This document shows, one piece after another, positions 33,791 to 45,681 of a stretch of DNA of 64,000 bases. The translations under genes and the position numbers were made by a program. The stretch comes from Posidonia oceanica (lineage: Eukaryota > Streptophyta > Magnoliopsida > Alismatales > Posidoniaceae). The first letter of the stretch is position 1; the number at the start of each line of letters is the position of its first letter. The notes under the pieces were generated by a model. It was not told where the DNA came from and did no database searches. It was given only the letters and a program-made list of their open reading frames with translations. The stretch covers positions 85,320,001 through 85,384,000 of the forward strand of contig JAZBRS010000020.1 of the NCBI GenBank assembly GCA_037176725.1, read 5' to 3'.

Positions 33791-34555
33791 ATCATCTCTT
33801 TCACAAGCGATGAGCTGCCTCCGACCAGGATTAATCACAACCAACCCTTGTTTGTCACGGTGCAATACAAAAACTTCCGCATTCCCCTATCGCTGGTTAA
33901 TAACGGGTCAAGCCTTAATGTCTGTCCATTGCGTACTGCAACCAGGCTCGGATTCAAAGCCGAAGATATCACTCCGGCGATAAAGGGAATGACAGCTTTT
34001 GATAATACGCACCATGACGCTCTAGGGATTTTGATTATTCCTTTGATCATTGGCCCGGTCACCTTCGATGTGGAGTTCTACATTGTTGACTTGGAGCCTA
34101 ACTTTAACTTCCTGCTTGGGCGCCCTTGGCTGCACAAGCATCAGGTCATCCCCTCAACCCTCCACCGCATGATCAAGTTTCGCCACGGCGACGATGTTAT
34201 CGTTGTAATGGCGGAAAACTTCGAGAAGGAGCGGATCGAGGCGGTTGCACCCATCTCTTCGCATACAATCCCTTTTGACCCTGAACTTTCAGTTGCTTTG
34301 TATCGAGTTAATCGGTGCGAGCCGGTTAGCTTTGTACCTGATCTTGAACGTGTCAACTCCTTGGCCGTTCACAGCAACCCCTTCCGGATGGTCGAAAATG
34401 TCTGTCACAGGTGGGGCTATGTCAAAGGAGCGCCGCTCGGGCAATATGGCCAGGGAATCACTGAGCCAGTCCAAGCAGCAGAGCAAAGAGAGTTTGAAGG
34501 TCTTGGATATAATCTGCAATCCAACAAAGACAGATGCATGCTGCCCAAGGATTAG
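33791..34555 (+). pseudogene. Element B aspartic protease
   Basis: Same frame as gag across a TAA. Retropepsin region: FRIPLSLVNNGSSLNVCPL, where Tat-type proteases usually read Asp-Asn-Gly; the Asp codon is AAT (Asn) here, so the catalytic Asp is lost. Then DVEFYIVDLEPNFNFLLGRPWLH, a strong family match, and at the C-terminus a G-patch-like GQYGQGITEP and FEGLGYN. Ends at TAG 34553. There is only one protease here, in contrast to element A. Confidence 0.9.
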
Positions 34556-36508
34556 AAGATGGCTATTCCACAGGACCTCACTAACTTCACCAGTGCAGGT
34601 ATCCTGGATTCAACCAGCAGTGAGGCCCCAGTGCAGCAGGCGCTATGCCCAAATTCCCAGCTGCCAGAAGAAGAATGGGTCTGCATCGAGGACTATTACT
34701 CAGATGAGGAAGAGTCTGGTATAGTTGAGGCAGCCCCAACCAGCAACAAGGACTAGCTCAACGCGACTGCGTCCCGGTTAGTTTGCTTGGCACTTACCAT
34801 TGAAGCAGTAGAATTGGCAAACCCTGGGACAGGGCTGACAGCTTCCCTTCTTCCTACAGCATCACCAAAGTTGCCAACAATCGCAGCTACAGCACCAGAA
34901 CCAAAAACACGCCCTCCGGCGTTATCTAGCAGTCAGCCTGTGGCCGCAGCCGCACCAACTTGGAAATCACTTTCTCAGGTGGCACAATCAGCCGGGTCAG
35001 GCGACAACGTGATTCAGCCTGCATCATTGACAGTGCCACAAGCAAGCTGGGTGGCTCAATTAGGCACACCGCTGTCAGCCTCAGTAGATCTTACTATGCG
35101 GAAGATTCTCAGCGCTGCTACTGGGAGACCACCACTGTCACCCACGGGCACCGGCGTTTCATCCCCAAGCATGGCGGCCCAGCCATCGGCCCCTCAGAAG
35201 AGCGGCTGTGCCTCCCCACCGACACCAGCAGTAATCCTGGCAACATATCCAGCAGCAACCAAGCAAATGCTCCAAGCAGCAGAAAGCCCAGCAGTCGAGC
35301 CAGGGCCAGCTGCAAGCCCGACAGTCGCCTATTACGTCGACTCACCCTCGGATGAGGAGGCAGGAGCGGCTGCTGATGCTCAGATTGACTTCTCTATGGG
35401 AGACTTGGAGCAGTTATTCCAGGAGCAGCTCACGTCCCTGGCGCAGGACGTGGCAAAGCATGAGACTACACAAAAGAAATGGAAGGCCATGGCTACAGAT
35501 CCCTCTATCATGGTCCTAGAGGAAGATCTAACGCTCGAGGCACCCATCAGACCAGATGAGCTGATCACCCTGTAGCCAGGAGGTGGGTCTCGATGGTTGT
35601 GTAGCGCATGCCACATATAGGCAAAGCAGCAGTAGCAGAGCAAGATGCACCAGCAGTAGAGCATCATGTAGTACAGCAAGCAGAAGGAGGAGAGTCCCAT
35701 GCAGAGTCCCATGCAGAGCCCCATGCAGAAGGAGGAGAGCACCATGTAGAGCACCATGCAAAGTCCCATGCAGAGCCCCATACAGAGTCCCATGCGGAGC
35801 CCCATGCAGAAGGAGAGTCCCATGCAGAGTCCCATGCAGAAGGAGAGTCCCATGCAAAGTCCCATGCAGAGCCCCATGCATAAGGAGAGTCCCATGCAGA
35901 GTCCCATGCAGAAGGAGAGTCCCATGCAGAGCCCCATGCAGAAGGAGGAGAGCACCATGCAGAGCACCATGCTGAGTCCCATGCAGAGCCCTATGCAGAA
36001 GGAGAGTCCCATGCAGAGCCCCATGCAGAAGGAGAGTCCCATGCAGAGTCCCATGCAGAAGGAGAGTCCCATGCAGAGTCCAGAAGGAGAGTCCCATGCA
36101 GAGTCCCATGCAGAGCACCATGCAGAGTCCCATGCAGTAGATGTAGAGTGCCATGCAGTAGAAGTAGCGTCCCATGCAGTAGATGTAGAGCACCATGCAG
36201 TAGATGTAGAGTCCCATGCAGTAGAAGCAGAGCACCATGCAGTAGATATAGAGCAACATGCAGTAGCAGTAGAGCAACATGCACCTATATTAATAGAATA
36301 GCATGCAGTAGTAGCAGAGCAATATGCGCAAGCGGCGGTAGTACAGCATGTATCGGTAGCGGCACAATATGCAGCGCAGCAGTCACCAGCAGTACAGTCA
36401 GCAGCAGCAGAGTTAACAGAATCAGCAGAGTCAGAGCAGGCAGAAACAGCTGAGGAGCTTGCTAGGACAGAGGTCGCGCGTCGGGGGTATAAAAACACTC
36501 GGGTATGC
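34556..36508 (+). pseudogene. Element B linker between protease and RT
   Basis: Open in the protease frame to TAG 34754, again to TAG 35573, with acidic segments (EEEWVCIEDYYSDEEESG; YYVDSPSDEEAG) and Ala/Pro/Ser-rich stretches. A tandem repeat tract then shifts between frames (separate entry), and the RT frame resumes near 36080 with a TAG at 36299. No known domain is recognisable; it acts as a long tether and is much longer than in element A. Confidence 0.68.
35686..36296. repeat. ESHA-encoding tandem repeat, 12-bp base unit
   Basis: About 600 bp of GAGTCCCATGCA units (Glu-Ser-His-Ala), with variants GAGCCCCATGCA and GAGCACCATGCA and spacer GAAGGA. The second part changes to GTAGATGTAGAGCACCATGCA-type units (VDVEHHA). 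Copies out of frame read MQSP. Confidence 0.92.
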
Positions 36509-37500
36509 ATGACCATCCTGAAGCGTCACCAAGGCCAAGCAGCGGAACACTTGCACTCCTTCGATATCTCAAATCCCACCTTTGAGAAGGAGATCCTCTC
36601 AAAACTTATTGCATATGGAGAGGAGGATGATACAGGCGAAGATGAGAATGACGAACCATCGCCTAAGTTCCGGCCCCACGACGACGATCCAGAAGGCCCC
36701 AACCTCCATGTCAAAGAAGAGACAGAGGTTGTCAGCATTGGCACAGCAGAAGAAGTCAGAGAGGTCCGCATCAGCGCCCTTCTATCGCCCCAGGCTAGGG
36801 CAGAATTCATCGCATTCTTGAAGGAGTATGCGGATGTCTTTGCCTGGAGCTACGAGTATATGGTAGGCCTCGACATTGAGATAGTTGTGCACAACCTGCC
36901 CTTAGACCCAGATGCAAGGCCAGTAAAGCAGAAGCTAAGGCGATGGCAACCGCAGTGGCTACTTATGATCAAAGAAGAGATCATGAAGCAGCATGGCGTT
37001 AACTTCCTCAAGGTCATCCTTTACCCTGAGTGGCTTGCAAATGTCGTCCCAGTGCCCAAGAAAGACGGACGAGTCCGCATGTGCATCGACTATCGGGACC
37101 TGAACAATGCGAGTCCCAAGGATGATTTTCCACTACCACACATTGACATCCTGGTCGATAATACTACAGGGCACAAGATGCTCTCTTTCATGGACGGCTT
37201 CTCTGGCTATAATCAAATCAGAATGGCAGAAGAGGATATGGAGAAGACATCATTCATCACCCCTTGGGGTGTCTTCTGCTATCAAGTTATGCCATTTGGG
37301 CTGAAGAATGCTGGCGCAACCTATCAGAGGGCCATGACTGCACTTTTCCATGACCTCATGCATCAAGAAGTTGAAGTATACGTGGATGATATGATTGCCA
37401 AGACCAAAGAGCCTGAGGATCACCTTGCCTGCTTAAAGAAGCTCTTTGACCATTTAAGAAAGTACAAGCTGCGCCTTAACCCCAGCACATGCGTATTTGG
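36509..37500 (+). pseudogene. Element B reverse transcriptase
   Basis: Palm and fingers are intact over about 330 codons: VFAWSYEYMVGLD, PEWLANVVPVPKKDGRVRM, CIDYRDLNNASPKDDF, SFMDGFSGYNQI, PFGLKNAGATYQR and the catalytic EVYVDDMIAKTK. A +1 frame change occurs at about 37500, so the thumb is read in another frame. It otherwise matches element A RT at every motif. Confidence 0.94.
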
Positions 37501-38213
37501 GGTATCTTCTTGGCAAACTCCTAGGCTACATTGTTAGCCAGAGGGGGATTGAAGTGGACCCGATGAAGGCAAAAGCCATCGTGGATGTGCCACCCCCCAA
37601 GACAGAGAAAGAAGTCCAAGGCCTGCTCGGACGCCTGCAGTATATCAGTCGGTTCATTGCGCAGCTCACGCCTATATGCGAACCGATCTTCAAGCTCCTG
37701 AAGAAGAATGTGCAGATCAGCTGGAGCAAAGAGTGCCAGGCCGCCCTCAACAAGATCAAGCAGCTTCTGACCCAGCCTCCTGTGTTGGTCCCACCCACGC
37801 TTGGGAGACCTCTGCTTCTCTACCTCTCTACCACCCAGCATTCCATGGGTGCCATCTTGGGCCAGCATGATGAATCTGGTAGAAATAAGCACGTAATTTA
37901 TTACCTGAGCAAGAAATTCAATGACTGCGAAGCCAGGTATAGCACAATGGAGAAGACCTGCTTATCCCTCTGCTAGGTTGCACAGAAGCTGAGGCATTAC
38001 ATGATGGTGTACCCAGTCTGGCTCCTATACCGACATGACCCCATCAAGTTCCTCTTCCAGAAGCCAGCAATGGTAGGCAGATGCGTCAAGTGGCAAGTGT
38101 TGTTGTCTCAATACAACATCACCTTTGTAACGCAGTGTGCCATGAAGGGCCAAGCCATGACAGATCACCTTGCAGACTTCCCTTTGCCTGAATACCAACC
38201 TCTCCAGACGTAG
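37497..38213 (+). pseudogene. Element B RT thumb and gypsy-type RNase H
   Basis: Continues pol after the frame change: KLLGYIVSQRGIEVDP, the connection with GLLGRLQYISRFIAQL, and RNase H with RPLLLYLSTT and VIYYLSKKFNDCEARYS. TAG at 37974, at a position where other copies continue, and TAG at 38211. The tether AMKGQAMTDHLADFPLPEY leads to the second RNase H. Confidence 0.9.
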
Positions 38214-38680
38214 TTCCCGGATGAGGACATCCTATTTGCAATGCAAGACGCCGAGGAGGACCCTGAAGACTTAGAGCATTGGCAGCTCTACCTTGATGGC
38301 GCTGTCAACAAGAAGGGCCGAGGCATAAGTGCGGTGTTGACTACACCGCAGGGGCAGATGATCCCCTTTGCAAGGAAGCTGACCTTCAAATGCACTAATA
38401 ACGAAGCAGAATATGAAGCATGCATTCTGGGGTTGAAGGTCGCGCTCGAGCACGAGGCGCAGAAGCTGCATGTGCACGATGATGCCATGCTGGTGATTTC
38501 CCAAGTGAATGGCGACTGGAGAACAAAGGATCCAAAGTTAATGCCATATCACGAACACCTGCTGAAGCTGATAGAGTAGTTTGCAAGCATCCGCTTCTCG
38601 TATATGAACAGAGCAAGGAATGCATATGCAGATGCGTTGGCAACTTTGGCATCCTGGCTCAGTATACCTGAGGATCGAGC
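38214..38680 (+). pseudogene. Element B second (archaeal-type) RNase H
   Basis: Acidic positions visible: WQLYLDGAVNKKG, NNEAEYEACILGL, VHDDAMLVISQV and NAYADALATLAS. The usual GDS around the third site reads DDA. A TAG at 38577 separates the last strand. The frame is shared with the rest of pol. Confidence 0.88.
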
Positions 38681-40001
38681 AGTAGATGTATCAATTACAC
38701 GCATGGAGCAGCCTGCGCATTGCATGAGCATAGAGGAGGCAGATTTAGCAGAAGAGCAGCCTTGGTATTGCGATATCAAAGCATTCCTTAAGTCTGGCAG
38801 CCACCTGCCTGGCACCTCAGCAGTAGATAAAAGAACTTTGGCGCATCTGGCGTCAAAGTATGTGTTAGGAGCAGGGCAGTTATACAAAAGGTCATACAGC
38901 CAGATGCTCCTACGTTGCTTGAGCAAGCAAGAGGCCGACACCCTTATGCTCCAAGTCCATGCAGGGACTTGTGGTCCGCATATGAACAGAGTGCTGCTGG
39001 CCAAGAAGATAATGTTGCATGGCTACTTCTGGTCAACCATGGAGGCAGACTGCTGCCAGTTTGTGCGTAGATGCCACAACTGCCAGATCCATGGTAATCT
39101 TATGCACGCACCCCCGCAGGAATTGCATAGCATGTCCTCGCCATGGCCCTTCACCACCTGGGGGATGGATGTCATTGGCGCCATACACCTTGCGGCATCG
39201 AATGGTCATCGCTTCATCCTGGTAGCGATAGATTATTTCACTAAGTGGGTGGAAGCAGCCTCCTACAAGGCGGTCACTGTCGCGGTGACAGAAACGTTTA
39301 TCAGAAATAACATTGTCATCCATTACGGGGTCCCGCATGCAGTCATCTCTGACAATGGCCCGAATTTTATTGCAAAGAGGATCGAGAAATACCTGCAGAA
39401 GCACCAGATCAAGCATCATAGATCCTCACCGTATCGGCCGCAGATGAATAGAGCAGTAGAGTCTGCCAACAAAAACATTGTGAAGATAGTGAAGAAGATG
39501 GCAGAAACCCACAGAGACTGGCACGATAAACTCCCGTATGCACTCTGGGCTTACAGAACGTCAGTGCGGACCTCTACAGGAGCTACCCCTTATTCGCTAG
39601 CATATGGCATGGAAGCAGTGCTGCCCATCGAAGTGGAGATCCCTTCGCTGTGAATCCTGTGAGAAGTAGAGCTGGAAGAAGCAGAATGGGTCGAGGACCG
39701 CTGCGCCCAACTCAACCTGATAGATGAGCGCAGATTGCAAGCAATGCATAATGCACGTTGCTACCAGAAGCGTATGGCAAGAGCATACCTAAAGAAGGTG
39801 CGACCCAGGAGCTTCCAGCCAGGAGACCTTGTTCTACGAGCCATCCACTTGCCAGACGGTCGAGGCAAATTCCGACCCAACTGGCATGGCCCCTTTATGG
39901 TCAAGCAAGCATTCTTGGGCAGCACAGCGATTCTCGAGGACATGGATCAGACTGGGCGGTCAGAGCCGGTCAATGCATGCTATCTCAAGAAGTACTACTA
40001 G
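38681..40001 (+). pseudogene. Element B integrase
   Basis: The zinc-binding HHCC region is complete (VHAGTCGPH, then CHNCQIH, about 38960-39090). The catalytic core has all acidic residues: GMDVIGAI, VISDNGPNF and NRAVESANKN. The last motif carries Arg where Gly is common. A TGA at 39651 breaks the C-terminal part, which then continues in frame (RSFQPGDLVLR, GKFRPNWHGPF) to a genuine-looking end YLKKYY at 40001. Confidence 0.93.
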
Positions 40002-40038
40002 TAGCCTGGCCCCAACCTTGCAGAACATTTCCTTCTAT

Positions 40039-40043
40039 CCTAC
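40039..40043. other. Target-site duplication of solo LTR, left copy (CCTAC)
   Basis: CCTAC precedes TGTAGTAATCC. An identical CCTAC follows the other LTR end at 45677-45681. Confidence 0.93.
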
Positions 40044-43000
40044 TGTAGTAATCCCGGTGTTCAGATCGTCCATGCACACTGCCAGAGGCTCGCGTGCACC
40101 GATCGGAATCAGGCTCACTATAAGCGGCTATGTCCGAGGAGGAGGGCTCAACTCAAAAACACTTAAAACAGAGGAGAAAAGATAAGAAAAGAAGAAGATA
40201 AGACAATTCAAAGTCGCCACCGTGTCTATTATCGGGAGACAAGGAAAACTAGGGGAAATGCGTGAATTAACACGCAAAACCAAGCAAAAGATGCAATGCA
40301 AAGCAATGCAAAAGAAAACAAATGCAAATGAATGCAAATGATATGACTCATGCCTAGGATAAGGGCAATATGGACATTACAGGCCAAAAGACTGGGCAAG
40401 GACTCCTGTTACGTGCGGGGAAGGTGTTAGGCACCCCCGACACACCCGAGAATCGGTCTTTCTAGGCTTACGCTCGCATACGCAGGGAAATGCAGGTTTG
40501 AATGCCTAAATGCCAATGAATGCCTGAATGAATGCTCATAGGTGTGCTCTAAGTGGTGGGATGCAATGCAGGAAAGTAAACATGCAGTCTAAGTGCTCAG
40601 CAATGCTGTCTGTGTTCCGAACCGGGCGAAACCTGGCTCGTGAGAACTCCAGGCAGTAAGCATCACGGCCCTATATGCAAATGCAGACGAAAAAGCAAAA
40701 CGACGGTAAAACCAAGCAATGCTGGCGACATGCAAGAGAAAACGGCATAAGACACGCAAAATGATGCGAGAAATAGAAGCGGCACGCGAAATGGTGTAGA
40801 AAACAAGAACGGCATGCAAAACGGTGCGAGAAAACAAAGCAGCACGCAAAACGGTGCGAGAAAACAAAACGGGCACACAAAACGGTGCCAAGAGGAAAGT
40901 AGGCACGCAAAATGGTGCCAAAGACGAAGCAGGCACGCAAAACGGTGCCAAAAACAAAGTGGGCACGCAAAACGGTGCCAAAACAAGCGAGATAAAACAT
41001 CGATAAAGCCATGCAGATGCAAATGCAAAGAGAAAGGGCAGGAGAAGCAAAGGGGAAGTAAACAATGCATGTGTGAGAACGAGCGCTATTTAAAGACCGC
41101 GCAAAGTAGGTGTGAAGACCTACAAAGGGGAAGAGGAGCAAATGGAGGGATTACCACTGTTTCGTGACTGTTTTCCACAAAAATGTCCCACAATGTGTCT
41201 CGCACGCTGCCAAAAGCTCGTGATGCGATCGAATCGTGGAAAAGGGGGAAGAAAGTCGCAATTAGTGGGGAATCCAAGGGAAACGCAACACAAAGCACTA
41301 GGAGTACACGAAAAGAGGAAGCAGTGTTGATAGATAAGAAGAGGGAGTCCTATTCTACATGCTCGAGGAAACATAAAGCAAAAACGATGCATGCAATGCA
41401 AATGGTATGCATGAATGCTGTGCAAGGGTTCAGGAGGACTTACCTTGAAAATCTGAAGCTTGATCTGGAAACTGCTTGGTCCATGCTGAAGAGCGCTCCG
41501 CCGGGGTCGTCCAGGTAGCTTGGTTGAGAAGATCCAACGGTCAGATCTGAAAATATCCCAGCTTCAAGGCAGAGGGGCCAGAATAGGGGAGAAGAATGGA
41601 TCTAGGTGTACAGGAGGTCCTAGGGGTGTGCACAACAGGTCCTCCCATGTAAATGGGAGCTAAGAATGTTTAAGTGTGTGCAGGAATGCCAAATGCAAGA
41701 ATGCATGAGTACAATGCATGCAAAATGCAAGAAAAGACCTAAGGATGATTTTTCAGAAAACTTGGGAACTTATATGCAATTTTGAAAAAGTGAGGGTCTA
41801 AATGCAAAGATTTTGAAAAGTTAGGGGGCTTTCGTGCAAGGTTTTTGAAAACTAGAGGGTCTAAGTGCAATTTTGCAAAATGCAGGATTCAAAATGCAAT
41901 TTTACAAAGTAAACATGCATTAGGACAAGTTTTGAAATCATATGGGGGATTAACATGCAATTTTGTAAGCAAAACAGTGGTCTTATTGGTCTGGGAATGC
42001 AAACAGAGGACCTATATGCAATTTTTAAATATGCAGGGTCTAAAATACAATTTTATAAGCAAAAGATGCATTTAAATGTATGCTATGCATTAATGAAGGA
42101 CCTATATGCAAAAATCAGAAAGTAACGGGGAAATGATGCAATGCAGTAAGAAAATTTGAAAAATAAATGCATAAGTTAACAGAACAGAGGACTAAAGTGC
42201 AAATGAGGAAAACAACAGGGTTTAAAAATGCAATTTACTAAGGTAAAATATAAGCATTAAATCAAATTATTGATTGAAGGACTAACATGCAATAATGGAA
42301 AACCAGAGGGCCTGAACTAAAATAATCACTGAAGGAAAACACAGTAGAGGGACTAACATGTAATTAGGCAGCTTTTTAGATTTTTCATGCAATTTAATAA
42401 GATTAAAATTCAAACTTAAATGAAATTTAAATGCTGCCAGGACTAGCATGCAATAAAGTAAAAACAAAGACCAAAAATACAATTTAGTGGTAAATTAGCT
42501 AACTAACAGGAAATAAAGCTACAGTGATCCACGAAATGACGACCACTGTAGCACAGCGCTACCAGTGGCCGTTGCGAGCGGAGGAGGGGTGCTGGGGGCA
42601 TGCCGATCGGCTGGGGAGCTTCACCGGAGCTCGACGGAGTCCGGAGCAGCGTCGAGGAGCTGTGACAGTGCCCGGAGAAGGCCGGAGAAGACGACGGAGC
42701 ACTATGAACCAGAGGAGAGTGGGACCGGCAGACAACGCAACGCCGTGGCATTCTGGAGCCACCGGAGAGTTGCTGCTGGCCGTGCGGACCTCGGGGGATC
42801 AACGGAGCGTCGTTCTACTCACTGGCGCGGTAGGACAGACGCTGGGGCTCGCCGGAGAAGACGATGGAGCGGCGGCTACGACTCGGAGCAGGAGGGGGTA
42901 AAACCTAAAACTAATGGGCGGAAAAGCACACCGAGGAGGAAACTAAGCTAGGGAGAGAGGGAGGTACCTCTTTCGCTGGCCGAAACGTCCCCCCGACGTC

Positions 43001-45676
43001 AGTGCTTTCAGCACGTGCTGGCGAGGTTGGACCGGGTGCTGCGGAGCTCGTCGTCAGCTCAGGATTGCTGGGATCGACTCAGTGGTGCACTCCGGTGCTT
43101 CTTGGATGCTCGGAGCGAAGCTTCGGCAATCGACGCGAGATTCGGCTCCAGTGGGTGCTCCGTAGGTCGCCTGAGGTGGGTACGGGTGTCTGCTACTCTT
43201 CGGAGCAATTGGAGGGTACCGGTGACTTGCTGGTTGGTCGGTGAGTGTGTCTGGATGTTGGGAATGGCCAGGATGAGGCTGGAGAGGTAGTTTGGTTGCT
43301 GGGCTGATTTTTGGTGGAAGTGGCTGCAGGTGTTTGCTGTGAAGTTCTCCGGCTGTGGGGAGAGTGGAGGCTAGTGGTTTAGGGGGTTGGAAGGTAGTAT
43401 GGTGGCGAGCTCCTGGGTGGAATTTGGAGGGATTTGGTGACCTAAGGGGACGGGAATTTTGGGAAGATGGACGTTGGGTTCTGGCTTGGTTGGGGTGAAC
43501 TGGGGGATGAATTTGGGGTGGTTTTGGGTGCTGAATGGATGGCCGGAAAGGTGGTTGTTTGGGTGAGATTAGGGACGAAATTATAGGGATTCTACTGGGA
43601 GTTAGGGGCTCTGTGTGGACGAAAAGGAAGAGGGGGAGGCCGTTCTGCAGTGGAAGAAACTGGGGATTTGGGTGGCTTCTGAGTTCTGAATTCTCTCACT
43701 CTCTCTGGGATGACGAAAAGGCGTTGAAAGAGGAGGAAGCTGTGGGTTTTAACGGGAGCTGGAGGAGTGAAGCGCGGTGGATTTCAAATCTCCACCGACG
43801 GGAGCACTGGAGCTGATGGAGAGGCAGCCGGCGAGGAGACCGGCAGTAAATGCCCCCTGGAAGAACCATTGAGAGACAAGAGAGAAGAGGAATGAGCTGT
43901 AGGTGAGGTGACTGAGAGGGAGAAGTTTGAATTCAAAGAAGTGGAGGGAGATGGCCGCGGGAGAAGGAGAAGAACTTGAGGAAGAAGAAGAAGAAGGAGA
44001 AGGAAGGAGGAAGAGGAGGCGAACGGACCAGGCTGCACGCAGAAAAAAGAAAAAAAAAGAAAGGAAGAAGGAAAGGAAGGAAAGGAACGGGCCGGACTGG
44101 GCCCAGGAAAAGAAAAGAAAGAAAAATAGAAAGAAAAGAGGAAAGGAAGGAAGGGAAAGAGGAAGGGAAAGAAGAAAAATAAATTAGATAAAAATAAAAT
44201 AAAAATAGAAAAGGTTTTTAGAATGAGTGTGTTTTAAGTTAGGACTTTGATTAAGTTTTTTAATGATTGTTTTTTATTAGTTAATTAGGTTTAAAGAGAT
44301 TTAGTTTTGATTAGGGTTTTTAGGGTTTTCTTTGTTTTGATTTGTTTTTTATTTTGTTTAAATGTTTGTTAAGTCTTTTAAGTTGTTTTTTTTTAATTAT
44401 GTTTTTCTTGTTAAACACTTGGGATATTAATTAGGATTTTTTTAAAGTTTGTTTTTAGAATAGTTAGGGTGAGTTTTAGATTTTTGATTTTAATCTTTTT
44501 AGGGTTTTGTTTAAGTTTCCTTTTAGATTTGATTTTGTTTGTTAATTTCTTTTAATATTTTTTAGTTAAGCTTTCTTGTTAAGTTTTGATTAGGTGTTTT
44601 TGGATTTTTGATTGTTTGTTTTTATTTTTTGATCAAGTTTTCGAATTGTTTCTTTTAGAATTGTTAAGTTTAAGTTTTTCTTTCTTAATTACTAGCCCTT
44701 GCATTTCTTAAGTGTTTTCTTTCTTTTAGGATTTGTTTTCTTGGTTGTTTTTAATAGGATTTTTACTTTTATTTGTTTTGATCACATTTTGGTTTTTTCC
44801 TTGATTTTACAGCATTTTCTTTTTGTTTGTTTTGCATTTTTTAGCTTGCATTCATGGTTTTCCATTTTAGCTAGATTTAGTTAGGTTTTAGTTTTTAATT
44901 GTTTGTTTAAGTTTTTTAATTATTTTTCTTAGGGTTTTGGTTTGTTTTCCTCTTGTTTTAGAGTTTTAGAGGTTTTTAAGGAATTTTTTAGGGATTTAGT
45001 AGATGGGAGGAAAAGAAAAGGAAAAGGAAGAAGAAAAGGGAGAAATGGAGGAGTAAAGAGGAAAGAGAGGAATTGAGAGAAAATGATTTTTTGAAAGTCA
45101 AAGAAAATGCTAAAAATAAGATAAAAATAAAGATAAGATTGAGAAGAGATAGATGCACAAGGGGGCCCACAGCCAGGCAAGAAGAAGGGAGAGAAGGGGG
45201 TGAAAAGAGGGAGGATAATCAGGAGAGAGAGAGGAGAGAGAAAAGAATAATCCAAGAGAGAGAAAAGGATAATTTGGGTAAATGGAGGGGTTAGAAGTTT
45301 TGGAAAGAGGTAAAATTTGAGGAGTGTGTGGCCTACGGTCTCTAGTGTTGGACCTAGGGTTTTGGTTTAGTTTTGGGAAAGTTTTGGAAGGGTTTTGAGG
45401 TGTAGAAAACGGGTAGTTTTACCTAGGTTTTCTAGGGTTTTTGGGAGTGGTTTTGGTTTGAAAATTTCTAAGTGTTTGGGTAGGTTTGCCAAGTTGGGGA
45501 TGGTGAGTTTTCTTATGGTTTTTGGATAGGTTTTGGGCTAGGAAAAGGGGTGCAATCTTAGCTCAAGTTTAGGCTTGTTTTGAAGGGTAGGATGAAAAGG
45601 AATGTGTAGTTTTGACCTAGGTTTGGATCCAGAAGTCACCAAGAGATTCCAAGCCTGTCAAAATGGGGTGTCAACA
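40044..45676 (-). mobile_element. Solo family-1 LTR, 5633 bp, inside element B
   Basis: Complete minus-strand LTR from GGATTACTACA-type 3' end (40044) to TGTTGACACC start (45676), flanked by CCTAC on both sides. No internal region is present, so it is the product of LTR-LTR recombination. It serves as the reference copy for 1-4298 and 18031-22450. Landmarks: conserved core (40405-40490), 30-bp array (40750-40985), GC-rich part (42560-43260), purine-rich tract (43930-44180), AT-rich part (44200-44930). Confidence 0.95.
40750..40985. repeat. 30-bp tandem array in solo LTR
   Basis: Same unit family as at 18735-18995 (CAAAACGGTGCGAGAAAACA variants), about eight copies. Confidence 0.85.
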
Positions 45677-45681
45677 CCTAC

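Noticed and set aside
35380..36516. A 378-codon minus-strand frame of Met/Cys/Gly/Leu repeats
   Set aside because: Reverse reading of the ESHA tract; the flanking pol frame on the plus strand explains it.
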